A stretch of 53,017 nt of DNA from NCBI GenBank assembly GCA_910585625.1, contig CAJUFQ010000027.1, forward strand, positions 1 to 53,017. The letters run 5' to 3'. Source of the DNA: an uncultured Lachnospiraceae bacterium (GTDB lineage: Bacteria > Bacillota > Clostridia > Lachnospirales > Lachnospiraceae). The notes beneath the pieces were generated by a model. The model ran no database searches. It was not told the origin of the DNA and worked only from the letters and a program-made list of their open reading frames with translations. Both the position numbers and the translations under genes were made by a program. Below, piece by piece: positions 14,930-23,872 of the stretch. The first letter of the stretch is position 1. Each line of letters starts with the position of its first letter.

Positions 14930-16117
14930 TTATTTAGAAAACATGACTTTTTCATTGTCAAACATCCTGGCAAGCACAAACACGCCAATTCCCGCATAGC
15001 AGACATTTGCCGCCACGGTCACTGCAATGTTCACCACGCTTGCATCCATGGAAAAAATGCCGTTCATGCTCTGCACGCTGTTATAGAGCGGAATCAGGAA
15101 CCATACCGGCTCTGTCATACAGAGGCTATCCACCATAGAGGTCACGCCCAGAAGCATGGAAATAATCATTACCGGCGTCACCCAGCCCGTCGCCTCCTTC
15201 ACATTCCTGGCAAATGCTGAGATTATGGAGACTATGGTAATGATGACCAGTACCGTTGATAAGACGACGAGCAGCACCAGGAGATAGTCTGTCATTTTGT
15301 AGACGCTTGCATTCACGCCATCCACATCACCCATCATCTTCGGCAGGGAAAGCATCATTCCCAGGAAGCTGGAAAGTCCGCTCAATATCGCTATCACACT
15401 GAGGCTGATAATCTTGCCGATGGCCAAATGGCTTCGTTTCATGGGGGTGACAAGAAGCGTTGCGATTGTCCCACGTTCCTTCTCCCCGGCAATGGATTCC
15501 GGCGCTACTGCCATACAACCGCTGAACAGGAATACCATAAGCAGCATGGGTACCATCATAGAGAAAATCTGGGCGGACACGCCCTCTTCCGTTGCCAGGT
15601 CATAAGCCTCTTCGCCGGGGTTCACATCAAACTTATTGGCAAGAGCAGACTCATATGTGTCCAAAAGTTCCGTCATCATACTATAAGAAGACTGGGAATC
15701 ACTGTCTGTGGAATTATAATAAATCTTAACTGCCGGAGCCGCGCCTCCTGACGCCACGTCATAGGCTGCCACCTGCGAGTCGAAATCCTCTGGGAACACT
15801 GCCAGCAAATCAAATTCTGCGTCTGAGGATTTCAGCTCTTCCTGCGCCTTCTCTGCTTCCTCCTGGGAAATCTCCGTAAATTCCAGCAGCGCCCTATCCT
15901 TCCGGGCCTCTTTCATGCTTTCCGGCAGATTCACCGCATAGACGTTCGCCGTATAATCCTCTGCCGTCTCGAACTGGGAGGCCAGGCCGCTCCCCATGAA
16001 GGTGTAGAGAAGGTAAATCATCAGGCCCGGCATAACCACAGTGGTCAGAACCATCCTGCGGTCTGTAAAAAAACGCGTGAACTCTTTTTTCATGATTGTC
16101 ATTATGCTATTTTTCAT
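14930..16117 (-). CDS. ABC-2 type exporter permease, NatB-like
   Basis: A 395-residue membrane protein with one N-terminal segment (MVLTTVVMPGLMIYLLY), a large extracytoplasmic region of about 160 residues, and five or six C-terminal segments. This is the ABC-2 (NatB/YhaP) exporter architecture. The SIAGEKERGTIATLLVTPMKRS block is the family's conserved cytoplasmic loop. It overlaps the ATPase gene by 11 bases and pairs with it. NatAB of Bacillus exports sodium, but related pairs export peptides or drugs, so the substrate is open. Confidence 0.85.
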   Translation of the reverse strand: MKNSIMTIMKKEFTRFFTDRRMVLTTVVMPGLMIYLLYTFMGSGLASQFETAEDYTANVYAVNLPESMKEARKDRALLEFTEISQEEAEKAQEELKSSDAEFDLLAVFPEDFDSQVAAYDVASGGAAPAVKIYYNSTDSDSQSSYSMMTELLDTYESALANKFDVNPGEEAYDLATEEGVSAQIFSMMVPMLLMVFLFSGCMAVAPESIAGEKERGTIATLLVTPMKRSHLAIGKIISLSVIAILSGLSSFLGMMLSLPKMMGDVDGVNASVYKMTDYLLVLLVVLSTVLVIITIVSIISAFARNVKEATGWVTPVMIISMLLGVTSMVDSLCMTEPVWFLIPLYNSVQSMNGIFSMDASVVNIAVTVAANVCYAGIGVFVLARMFDNEKVMFSK

Positions 16118-16889
16118 TTATCACACCAGCCCTTTCTGCAAAAATGTCAAAGAATTTCTCCTCCAACGGTTTGTCTGCGGTAAGATTGTCAAGGGTGTCG
16201 CAGACGGCCATCTTCCCATCTATCACGATACCTACCCTGTCGCATATCTTCTCAATCAGGCTGAAAATATGCGTGGACACCACGATTGTCTTACCCTGCC
16301 CTTTCAATTCCAGCAGGAAATCCGTCACGACCTTTGCCGTCAGGACGTCCAGGCCGTTGGTCGGCTCATCAAAGATAATGATGTCCGGGTCATGCACAAT
16401 GGAAACCACAAGGGATACTTTCTGTTTCATGCCAGTTGACAGATCCCCGACTTTCACCTCGGCAAACTTCGTAATCCCAAACTTCTGGAACAGATTCTGC
16501 TTGCGCGCTTCCGCCGTCTGTTTATCTACTCCATGCAGCTCTGAAAAAAAAGAAAACAGGTAATTTGGCGTAAAAAACTCTTCCAGTTTCAGCTCGCTGG
16601 TCAAAAAACCAATCTTGCCCCGAACTTTCGCCGGTTCCTTCACTACGCTGGCGCCATCCACCAGCACATCGCCTTTATCCGGTTTCACAAGCGCAGACAT
16701 CATGCGCAACGTTGTCGTCTTGCCAGCCCCATTGGGCCCCAGCAGGCCGAACACCTCGCCTTCATACGCGGTAAAGCTTAAGTCATCCACTGCAACCTTG
16801 ACGCGCTCTTTCGTCTTCTCAATCTTCTGCTGCTTTGCCGAAATCTTAAACGTCTTCCGTAAATTATGCACTTTCAACAATTCTTTCAT
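16107..16889 (-). CDS. ABC exporter ATP-binding protein, NatA-like
   Basis: A 260-residue ABC ATPase with Walker A GLLGPNGAGKTT, signature DLSTGMKQK, Walker B IIIFDEPTNGLD and switch His VSTHIF. These place it in the ABC-2/NatA/CcmA-type exporters. The insertion KQQKIEKTKERVKVAVDDLSF before Walker A is typical of NatA. It starts at ATG 16889 after an AGAGGA ribosome site and is translationally coupled to the permease. The 240 bases upstream, towards the decayed PadR/DUF2812 pair, may hold its promoter. Confidence 0.87.
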   Translation of the reverse strand: MKELLKVHNLRKTFKISAKQQKIEKTKERVKVAVDDLSFTAYEGEVFGLLGPNGAGKTTTLRMMSALVKPDKGDVLVDGASVVKEPAKVRGKIGFLTSELKLEEFFTPNYLFSFFSELHGVDKQTAEARKQNLFQKFGITKFAEVKVGDLSTGMKQKVSLVVSIVHDPDIIIFDEPTNGLDVLTAKVVTDFLLELKGQGKTIVVSTHIFSLIEKICDRVGIVIDGKMAVCDTLDNLTADKPLEEKFFDIFAERAGVINEK

Positions 16890-17064
16890 ACGCGGTCCTC
16901 TCTTCTTATTGTACTATTTGCTTAATACAGTAATATAATCTGGCCAATTTGTCAAGCCTCAGACTGAAATTCGAATCTTACAATTTTGTAATGTTACAAC
17001 ACCTGTCTTCTTTGAGTCTCCCTATTTATTTATATCAGCTAATATTTTAGCGCCAAAAGGTCTT

Positions 17065-17079
17065 GCTGCCTTTGGCAGC
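17065..17079. terminator. Small hairpin downstream of the DUF2812 remnant
   Basis: GCTGCC and GGCAGC arms with a 3-base loop, extended by TCT/AGA. A short T-run follows on the minus strand. Otherwise the 16890-17126 gap shows no gene. Confidence 0.4.
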
Positions 17080-17126
17080 ATAGACATCTTGCACAAAAAG
17101 TGGGGAAACTTAAAATGTCTTCCTCT

Positions 17127-17327
17127 TTACTGCCCGAGTTTATGCATCTTCTTCGTCATCCTCCATGACATGAGGAAAAACCCCGCTACGATAGCATAAA
17201 GCAAGCCCATGAAGACAAACAAAAACATATCGAAAAAAAACTCGCGCATCGCCCACCCCTGGAGGCTCATCTCGTTCAGCCACTTCTCTTCTTTATCCTT
17301 GTCAAAATATAACTTGAATTTCTTCAT
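17127..17327 (-). pseudogene. DUF2812 membrane protein remnant with internal deletion
   Basis: A 66-residue frame. Its first 27 residues (MKKFKLYFDKDKEEKWLNEM, ending QGWAM) are the conserved N-terminus of DUF2812 proteins. It then jumps to a transmembrane stretch (FLFVFMGLLYAIVAGFFLMSW) that resembles the family's C-terminal membrane part. The middle domain is absent, which points to an in-frame internal deletion. It overlaps the end of the padR frame by 26 bases; padR/DUF2812 pairs are a common operon in this group, in which PadR controls the membrane protein. Residual function as a single-pass peptide cannot be excluded. Confidence 0.65.
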
Positions 17328-17701
17328 CTGGTTTCTCCCTCCCTTCCGGCATTACCGCAACATCTCTCTCATTCCTTTCCTGCTTTTGCTCCGGCTCCGC
17401 TGCCAGTTCCTGATCCAGTACCCGCTTTCCGTTCACCAGCAACTCCTCAAGCCGCTCCATCTCCTGCCGCAACGCAAATTCTCCGTCTTCCGTAATAACA
17501 TACCGCTTCTTCTTTCTTGAATGCTTATCTGCACTGTACAGCCGTATCCATCCTTTCTCCAGTAATGTGTTGAACGCCCCATAAAGAGTCCCGGCTCCCA
17601 TCTGCAGCCTCCCATCTGTCAGATCCGCTGTGTTCTGGATAATCCCGTACCTATGTCGGGATTTTTTAGGATAACAGGATATGAAAGACAGCTTCTGTCA
17701 T
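17302..17701 (-). pseudogene. PadR-family regulator broken by two single-base deletions
   Basis: An intact 99-residue frame (from 17601) starts inside the winged helix at MGAGTLYGAFNTLLEKGW. Reading upstream shows the rest of a PadR protein in other frames: MTEAVFHILLS from ATG 17701, then, after restoring one base twice, LKNPRHRYGIIQNTADLTDGRL. The missing bases lie at a TCC/TAAAAAA and a CCC/GACAT junction. As it stands, translation from the proper start stops after 11 codons. Internal initiation would lack the recognition helix. With the DUF2812 remnant this is a decaying regulator-target pair. Confidence 0.75.
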
Positions 17702-17896
17702 TGCCGCCTGCTTTTCCGCCATAATGACCACCGCCTTACCACGCATATTTTCAATTCCTGTGTTTTTATGTCTCGTCTCCGATACATTTGTCAATCACAG
17801 TATTTATATCTGGACTCCGGGCTGCCAATTCCTAACAGAAAAACAAATCTATACCTTGTAATTTACGTTCGTGGGACAGTCATATAAAAAGATAAA

Positions 17897-17921
17897 GGGC
17901 AGCCGAAAAACTCGGCTACCC
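17897..17921 (-). terminator. Terminator of the [FeFe] hydrogenase gene
   Basis: GGGcAGCCGA and TCGGCTaCCC form a 10-bp stem with one mismatch and a 5-base loop, followed on the minus strand by a T-rich tail. The rest of 17702-17960 shows no supported gene. Confidence 0.8.
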
Positions 17922-17960
17922 AGAATTCTTGCTTGCTATTATAGTTTTTAATGTCCTGAA

Positions 17961-19409
17961 TTACTCCCGGTGCATGGAGAAGCTCTCCATGTCGTATTCT
18001 TCCAGGTTCTCATGGATGTCGCGGTTGTCTGCCTGAGAAATCAGCTCATCCCTGTCTTTCTTAAATTTCATCTGATCTTTGAATGCGCTCGGGCCGCCGA
18101 CACAGCCGCCGTCACAAATCATACCTTCTACGAAATCATTCGGCAGTTTTGCCGCCCTAAGAAGCAGGAGCGCCTTCTTGCACTCTGCCGCGCCGTTCGC
18201 CCTATATACCTTGGCATCAATCTCTTCCCCAGATTCCTTAAGGCTCTGCAGGACGGCCTCGGTAACCCCGCCGGAATTCGCAAAACGCTTACCGTAAACA
18301 GAAGAAATCTGGTCGTCATTCCCACACGGCTGCAAGGAAATCCCCTTCGCACGCATGATGGCGCGCAGCTCACTGTACGTCAGCACATAATCTGCATTCC
18401 CCGGAATCTTCTGATCGACAACTTCCGACTTCTTGGCAAGGCACGGCCCGATAAATACCGTAACGGCATCCGGATCCTTAGCCTTAATCAGACGGGAGAC
18501 TGCACACATCGGGGAAACAGTGGTGGACACGCACTCTGCCAGCTGCGGATAATGCAGGCGTACCATGTTGACAAATGCCGGGCAGCAGGAAGTCACTTTC
18601 TTCTTGCCTTCCTTATAGGCTTCCGCCCACTCTTCTGCCTCATAAGCCGCCGTCATATCGCCGCCAAGGCCGACATCATAGAAATCGTCAAACCCTAATT
18701 CCAGCATGGCGTTCTTCCAACTCGCCATGGTAATGTCCCTGCCAAACTGTCCTTCTGTCGCCGGCGCAGCCATCGCATATACTTTCTTGCCAGACTGCAA
18801 TGCCTCGATGACATTTACGATATATGTCTTAGAGCCAATCGCCCCAAACGGGCAGCTGTGGATACATTTGCCGCAACGGATGCATTTCTCCTTGTCAATA
18901 ATGGAAATTCCGTTCTCATCGTATGTAATGGCATCTACCGGGCAGCTATATTTGCACGGTCTCTTTAAATGCGCGATTGCATTGTATGGACATGCGTCTG
19001 CACACTTGCCGCATTCCTTACACTTGGAAGCATCGATATGGGAACGATGCCTTCCCATCCTGATGGCCCCAAATTTGCAGGCATTGATACAAGCCTTACC
19101 GATACAGTTCTGGCAGTTCTCCGTTACCGTGTAACTGGAAATTGGGCAGTCCTCGCATGCGGAGCTGATGACTTGGATGACATTTCCATCGTCTTCAGAA
19201 CCAGGCGCCTTACCCTCGGCAAGACGGACTCTCTGGCGGATAATCTCCCTCTCCTTGTAGATACAGCAGCGGAACTGCGGGGTCGGTCCCGGAATCAGCT
19301 CCATCGCAATATGGTCTCTCCCGGCTTCCAGTTCTCCGGCAAAGGCCAGCTTTGCCACTTCGTAAAGTACATCATGTTTGATTCTAATCACATTTTCATC
19401 TGCATACAT
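17961..19409 (-). CDS. [FeFe] hydrogenase, group B type, single subunit
   Basis: A 482-residue iron-sulfur enzyme. Cys-rich ferredoxin-type 4Fe-4S motifs lie between about 85 and 190 (including CKECGKCADAC near 130-140 and CIRCGKCIHSC near 176-186). The H-cluster domain follows, with L1 TSCCPAFV (273-280), STTVSPMCAV near 295-304, L2 GPCLAKKSE (321-329) and L3 CDGGCVGGP (432-440). The SPMCA and PCLAKK forms differ from group A HydA and resemble group B enzymes of anaerobic Firmicutes. The physiological role is unsettled: H2 production or H2/redox sensing. It stands alone with its own promoter (19442-19470) and terminator. No HydE/F/G maturases are in the window. Confidence 0.85.
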   Translation of the reverse strand: MYADENVIRIKHDVLYEVAKLAFAGELEAGRDHIAMELIPGPTPQFRCCIYKEREIIRQRVRLAEGKAPGSEDDGNVIQVISSACEDCPISSYTVTENCQNCIGKACINACKFGAIRMGRHRSHIDASKCKECGKCADACPYNAIAHLKRPCKYSCPVDAITYDENGISIIDKEKCIRCGKCIHSCPFGAIGSKTYIVNVIEALQSGKKVYAMAAPATEGQFGRDITMASWKNAMLELGFDDFYDVGLGGDMTAAYEAEEWAEAYKEGKKKVTSCCPAFVNMVRLHYPQLAECVSTTVSPMCAVSRLIKAKDPDAVTVFIGPCLAKKSEVVDQKIPGNADYVLTYSELRAIMRAKGISLQPCGNDDQISSVYGKRFANSGGVTEAVLQSLKESGEEIDAKVYRANGAAECKKALLLLRAAKLPNDFVEGMICDGGCVGGPSAFKDQMKFKKDRDELISQADNRDIHENLEEYDMESFSMHRE

Positions 19410-19441
19410 CGTATTTACCTCGCTCTTTTTCGTTTGTTAAC

Positions 19442-19470
19442 ATTTTAACATCCCACTACCTGTCTTGCAA
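19442..19470 (-). promoter_or_regulatory. Promoter of the hydrogenase gene
   Basis: On the minus strand TTGCAA (19470-19465) and TAAAAT (19447-19442) are separated by exactly 17 bases, 33 bases upstream of the start codon. Confidence 0.6.
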
Positions 19471-19555
19471 GAGGAAAATCAATTCCTGCCAAATCTTTCT
19501 TATGATTTCCGCCGTTGCAGAAACCCTGCCTATCTGCAGCCAGGCTCCTGCCCTC

Positions 19556-20833
19556 CTAATGCGTCCGACGGTTGATAAATTCTGTCTTATATTTGGAATA
19601 TACGATTTTCTGGCTGCGGTACAATCCATAATACCCGGAGAGCATATAACTCAAGGCAATGGACAGAAGGAAATAAGGCATCCCCGCAAACCCAAACATC
19701 TCAAAACAGATCAGCAGGGATGTAATCGGGCAGTTGGTAACGCCACAGAACACAGCTCCCATGCCTGCCGCCGTGCAAAGCCCGGGGGCAAAGCCAGTCA
19801 AGTTCCCGAACAGACAGCCAAATGTGCCGCCGACCACAAAGGACGGCACAATCTCCCCTCCTTTGTACCCGCAGCCAAGCGTCACCGCCGTAAAAATCAT
19901 TTTCAGCAGGAACGCCCAGGGGACATACTCATTCTCAAAACAACGCTCAATGACCGGCATACCCGCGCCGTTATAGTCTTGGGATTTAACTACCAATGTC
20001 AGGATTACAATAAATGTCCCGCCGGTAAATATGCGCAGATATGGATCCGCAAGGTACTTCTTATACAACTTTTCCCCATGGTGGAGCATGATGCAGAAAA
20101 TGATGCTGATCCCTGCGCAGAGTATGGCCAGGACAGAAATCTGAACCGCAGACGCCACTGAAAACTCAGGCAGTCCCGACAGCAGAAACTGCTCCGGCAG
20201 CACCTTACAATAATCAGCGATTCCTTTGGCAACCAGCGAGGAGACAACACAAGGCACCAATGCCGCATAATGCATGATGCCGACGCTGACCACTTCCATG
20301 GAAAAAATAGCCGCCGCCATAGGCGTCCCAAACAATGCGGAAAATGCCGCGCTCATGCCACACATAATCATCACATGCTGATCTTTTTCATCAAACCTGA
20401 AAAGACGCCCCAAGGAATTGCCGATGCTCCCGCCAAGCTGCAGAGCAGCGCCCTCCCGCCCGGCAGAGCCGCCGAAAAGATGCGTCATCACCGTAGAGAC
20501 AAAAATCAGCGGAGCCATTTTCAGCGGGATATTTTCCCCGGAATGAATTGCAGCAAGCACCAGGTTGGTGCCGGTATCCTTTTCGTCATGGAGGAGATGA
20601 TAGGCGCCGACAATCACAAGCCCAGCGACGGGCAATAGGAGGATAAGGACGGGATTTGCCGTCCTTGCATCATTCGCCCATGTCATGCAATAATGGAACA
20701 GGATGCCCGCGCTCCCGATGACTACTCCAGACAGCACGGAAAATGTCAGCCATCTAAAAAATGTGAAAATACTGCCGGCCAAGTGCCGGATATAATACTC
20801 AAACATTTCTCTGAAATCAAATCCTTCTCTCAT
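19556..20833 (-). CDS. CLC family chloride/fluoride channel or antiporter
   Basis: A 425-residue polytopic membrane protein of the CLC family. The gating-Glu motif is present as GGSAGREGAALQLGG, followed by SAAFSALFGTPMAAAIFSMEV and the helix-N region GCGYKGGEIVPSFVVGGTFG. The usual GSGIP anion-binding loop is not seen; the equivalent position reads HSGENIP. This divergence would be compatible with the fluoride-exporting CLC-F clade, but the anion cannot be assigned from sequence. It lies upstream of the hydrogenase on the same strand, with 146 bases between, and is divergent from a two-component system. Confidence 0.8.
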   Translation of the reverse strand: MREGFDFREMFEYYIRHLAGSIFTFFRWLTFSVLSGVVIGSAGILFHYCMTWANDARTANPVLILLLPVAGLVIVGAYHLLHDEKDTGTNLVLAAIHSGENIPLKMAPLIFVSTVMTHLFGGSAGREGAALQLGGSIGNSLGRLFRFDEKDQHVMIMCGMSAAFSALFGTPMAAAIFSMEVVSVGIMHYAALVPCVVSSLVAKGIADYCKVLPEQFLLSGLPEFSVASAVQISVLAILCAGISIIFCIMLHHGEKLYKKYLADPYLRIFTGGTFIVILTLVVKSQDYNGAGMPVIERCFENEYVPWAFLLKMIFTAVTLGCGYKGGEIVPSFVVGGTFGCLFGNLTGFAPGLCTAAGMGAVFCGVTNCPITSLLICFEMFGFAGMPYFLLSIALSYMLSGYYGLYRSQKIVYSKYKTEFINRRTH

Positions 20834-20917
20834 ATGTGAACTCCCGTATCTCTTTTGCAGTTTTCCATCATATTATCACCCATCTGAAAAATTGGCAAGG
20901 GAAGCGTTCCTTTTTGC

Positions 20918-20945
20918 TTGTAATTTTTCACGACGGCGTTATAAT
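20918..20945 (+). promoter_or_regulatory. Promoter of the two-component operon
   Basis: TTGTAA (20918-20923) and TATAAT (20940-20945) with a 16-base spacer, 30 bases ahead of the response-regulator start. Confidence 0.6.
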
Positions 20946-20975
20946 TACTGTATACAGGAACGGAGGAGAAAACAT

Positions 20976-21650
20976 ATGCGATTACTACTGGCGGAAGATG
21001 AGAAAGAACTCGCGCGCGCCCTCACAGTCATCCTGGAACGCAGCCATTATTCCGTGGACGCAGTATATGACGGCGAAGAAGCCCTTGCGTACTTAAGTAA
21101 CAGCAGCTACGATGGGGCAATCCTTGACATTATGATGTCCAAAATGGACGGACTGGCCGTGCTGAAAGAAATACGCAGGCAGGGCAATCCTGTCCCCATA
21201 CTGTTCTTAACGGCAAAGTCAGACATTGACGACAAGGTAGAAGGGCTGGACGCAGGGGCAGACGACTACCTGACTAAACCATTCGCCGCCAAAGAACTTC
21301 TGGCAAGGATCCGCGCCATGACCCGGGAGAACGTGGGCGCTGTCAATTCCATCCTTAAGCTAGGAAACCTGTGCCTGGACCTTCCTTCCTATACCCTCTC
21401 TTCCCCCAGCGGCAGCCTGCGGCTGGCCAACAAGGAATTCCAGATGCTGGAGATGCTGATGGGGAACCCCGGGCAGCTGATTCCCAGCGAACGGTTCCTG
21501 GAACGGATATGGGGATATGAAAGCGAGGCAGGAACCAATGCCGTGTGGGTCTATATATCCTACCTTCGCAAGAAACTGTCAACCTTGCAGGCCAACGTAC
21601 AAATCAAAGCTGCAAGGAATGCCGGTTATTACCTGGAGGAGACGACATGA
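20976..21650 (+). CDS. OmpR/PhoB-family response regulator
   Basis: A 224-residue two-component regulator. The receiver domain (1-120) has the acidic pair in LLLAEDE, the phospho-acceptor Asp in GAILDIMMSKMDG and the conserved Lys in YLTKPF. It is followed by a winged-helix DNA-binding domain (LANKEFQMLEMLMGNPGQLI, RIWGYESEAGTNAVWVYISYLRKKL). The start is ATG 20976 after CGGAGGAG; the frame extends 28 codons upstream through the promoter and is not used. The stop overlaps the kinase start as ATGA. Targets are unknown; the divergent CLC gene is a candidate. Confidence 0.92.
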   Translation: MRLLLAEDEKELARALTVILERSHYSVDAVYDGEEALAYLSNSSYDGAILDIMMSKMDGLAVLKEIRRQGNPVPILFLTAKSDIDDKVEGLDAGADDYLTKPFAAKELLARIRAMTRENVGAVNSILKLGNLCLDLPSYTLSSPSGSLRLANKEFQMLEMLMGNPGQLIPSERFLERIWGYESEAGTNAVWVYISYLRKKLSTLQANVQIKAARNAGYYLEETT

Positions 21651-22879
21651 TCCAAAAACTGCAGAATAAATTCATCTTGATTTCCATGCTGTCCATGCTG
21701 CTGGTGCTGTCCGTAATCATGGGCAGCATCAACATCATAAATTACCGCCGCCTTGTGCAGGATGCCGACCATATCCTGCACATCCTGTCTGAAAATAATG
21801 GGGAATTCCCCAGAGAACGCCCACACCCACCTTTCCCCAAGGAACCAAAGCCCCATTCCAGGGATATGTCCCCGGAAATGCCTTATGAGACGCGGTACTT
21901 TTCCTCCCTGTTGGACAGAGACGGCACGGTGGTTTCAACGAATATCACAAAAGTTGCCGCCGTCGACAATGAGACTGCTTCCGCATACGCCATCCAGGCA
22001 TGGAAACGCAAGGAAGCCTCAGGCTTCTTCTACCCATACCGCTATCTTTGCGCGGAAACCCCGGAAGGGACAAGGGCCATCTTCGTGGACTGCACAAGGA
22101 GCCTCTCCACCTTCCGCTCTTTCCTGCTTACGAGCGTTTTCGTGTCGCTTCTCGGGCTTTTTTCCGTATTCCTGCTGGTACTGTTCTTTTCCAGGCTTGT
22201 CACAAAGCCGGTAGCGGAAAGTTATGAAAAACAGCGGCAATTTATCACAGATGCCGGCCATGAAATCAAGACCCCTTTAGCCATCATCAATGCCAACCGG
22301 GAAATCTTGGAAATGGAATATGGGGAAAACGAATGGAGCCGCGGCATCGGCAGGCAGGCTTGCCGGCTGACGGAACTGACAGACAGCCTCATCTACCTTT
22401 CGCGGATGGAAGAGTCTAAAAAGAACGTACAAGACACCGACTTTTCCATCTCTGACCTAGCTGCTGAGACGACCGAATCTTTTCGGACGCTTGCTGAGGC
22501 ACAGGGGAGGCATTTTTCCGCGGAGATTACGCCGCTTCTGACTTTCCACGGAGATAAGACCGCTATCCGGCGTCTTTTCTCTGTCCTTTTGGACAACGCC
22601 ATAAAATATTCCCCGCCGCTGGGCATAGTGGAAGCTGTCCTGGACAAGCGGGGAAAAAATATTCGGTTTACCGTTTACAATACCGCAGAAAGCATTTCCC
22701 AGGAATGCCTCCCGCATCTGTTTGACCGTTTTTACCGAACGGATGCGTCACGGAATTCCGAGACCGGGGGATATGGCATCGGCTTATCGGTCGCACGCGC
22801 CATCACAGACGCCCATAAAGGAAAAATTTCCGCGGAAAGCAATGACGGCCATTCCCTATTGGTTACCGTACTATTATGA
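21647..22879 (+). CDS. Membrane sensor histidine kinase
   Basis: A 410-residue kinase partner of the preceding response regulator. Two transmembrane segments (about 8-30 and 160-185) flank an extracytoplasmic sensor loop that starts with a Pro/His-rich stretch (PRERPHPPFPKEPKPHSRD). The kinase core shows the phospho-acceptor His in FITDAGHEIKTPLAIINANRE, the N box LLDNAIKYSPP, FDRFYRTD and the G2 box GGYGIGLSVA. The start ATG overlaps the upstream stop (ATGA). The loop composition suggests a metal, cationic peptide or envelope signal, but this is speculative. Only 11 bases separate its end from the convergent FlxA-like gene. Confidence 0.92.
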   Translation: MIQKLQNKFILISMLSMLLVLSVIMGSINIINYRRLVQDADHILHILSENNGEFPRERPHPPFPKEPKPHSRDMSPEMPYETRYFSSLLDRDGTVVSTNITKVAAVDNETASAYAIQAWKRKEASGFFYPYRYLCAETPEGTRAIFVDCTRSLSTFRSFLLTSVFVSLLGLFSVFLLVLFFSRLVTKPVAESYEKQRQFITDAGHEIKTPLAIINANREILEMEYGENEWSRGIGRQACRLTELTDSLIYLSRMEESKKNVQDTDFSISDLAAETTESFRTLAEAQGRHFSAEITPLLTFHGDKTAIRRLFSVLLDNAIKYSPPLGIVEAVLDKRGKNIRFTVYNTAESISQECLPHLFDRFYRTDASRNSETGGYGIGLSVARAITDAHKGKISAESNDGHSLLVTVLL

Positions 22880-22890
22880 CAAACCCTTCT

Positions 22891-23628
22891 TTACAGACGG
22901 ATGTCTACGCGCTGCCCCTGTGTCTCTCCTTCCTTCCCGGCATCTGTTTTCTCTGCTGTGCCATCCGTGCTTGCCTCTTGCGTCTTCACGTCTTTTGCTT
23001 CTTCCTCATGCTTGCCGCCCGGCTCTGCTTGCCCGGCATCCTTCATGGCCTGGTTTGCCTCGGCAAGCGCGGACACCTGACCGGTAACCGCCTGCTGGGC
23101 TACCTGTTTTACATCCGCCAGTTCTTCTTCTTTCTTCTCCACATTAGCGCCCAGCGCCTTGTCCTGCTTGATTTCTGATTCCAGAACACTCGCCCTGTCT
23201 TCCATCTGCGTAGCAATGCTGCCCTGCACCTGTGCTTGCTTCATGGAAACATCTGCAGAAATCATAGCCTTCATGCCTGCCTGCGAGATTCCGCTGCCCT
23301 TGCCTCCCGCCTTCGAAACACCCTGTTTTTTGCCGCTTCCCAGCTTTTCATCCATCGAATCGCCCTGGGTCTGCTGTTTTTTCCTCATCTCAATCTGATG
23401 CTGCCTCATCTGCTGGTTGAGATCCGTAATTTCCTTCTGGATTTCCTGCCTTTTCTTCATTTTTTCTTCCAATGGCATATCCTCATTGGAAGAAAGCTCC
23501 TGCAGCCGCTTCTGTGCATTCTCAATCTGTTTTTGGATACCCTTGCTGACGGAATCAGACGGCATATTCCTGCCCACTCCTACCTGCACATTGCTGCTTG
23601 TGCTTGTTGCACTGCCTATCGTCATCAT
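22891..23628 (-). CDS. FlxA-like coiled-coil protein
   Basis: A 245-residue, highly charged, Gln/Lys/Glu-rich protein. The section MPLEEKMKKRQEIQKEITDLNQQMRQHQ and its surroundings match the FlxA-like family, named for an E. coli flagellar-regulon gene. There is a long predicted coiled coil (about 28-90 and 125-185) and a disordered acidic C-terminus. No signal peptide or membrane segment is present. The start is ATG 23628 behind AAAGGAG; a second Met directly follows. No flagellar genes are in the window. A similarly built DUF6033 protein is at 30341. Confidence 0.7.
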   Translation of the reverse strand: MMTIGSATSTSSNVQVGVGRNMPSDSVSKGIQKQIENAQKRLQELSSNEDMPLEEKMKKRQEIQKEITDLNQQMRQHQIEMRKKQQTQGDSMDEKLGSGKKQGVSKAGGKGSGISQAGMKAMISADVSMKQAQVQGSIATQMEDRASVLESEIKQDKALGANVEKKEEELADVKQVAQQAVTGQVSALAEANQAMKDAGQAEPGGKHEEEAKDVKTQEASTDGTAEKTDAGKEGETQGQRVDIRL

Positions 23629-23740
23629 AAACTTTAACTCCTTTCTGCTGTAACGTCAGTGTACCTGTTGCCAAATGAGAGTTCCTTCTCCCATTCTCAT
23701 AAACTTTTTCGGTCTTTCACAGCCAGATTGAATGAAAAAA

Positions 23741-23790
23741 GCGCCAAACGGCTTTTTTCTGTTGTGAACCAGAAGAAAGCCGTCCGGCGT
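23741..23790 (-). terminator. Terminator of the metallophosphoesterase operon
   Basis: A long imperfect stem: outer GCGCC/GGCGT arms and inner ACGGCTTT/AAAGCCGT arms. On the minus strand it ends in GGCGC followed by TTTTTT. Confidence 0.8.
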
Positions 23791-23872
23791 CATAATGAAG
23801 ACTCCCTGAACATAAGGCAGGATATTGGCATCCTATGTGTTCCTGGCACTGGAAACTACTATGCCGATGTGG

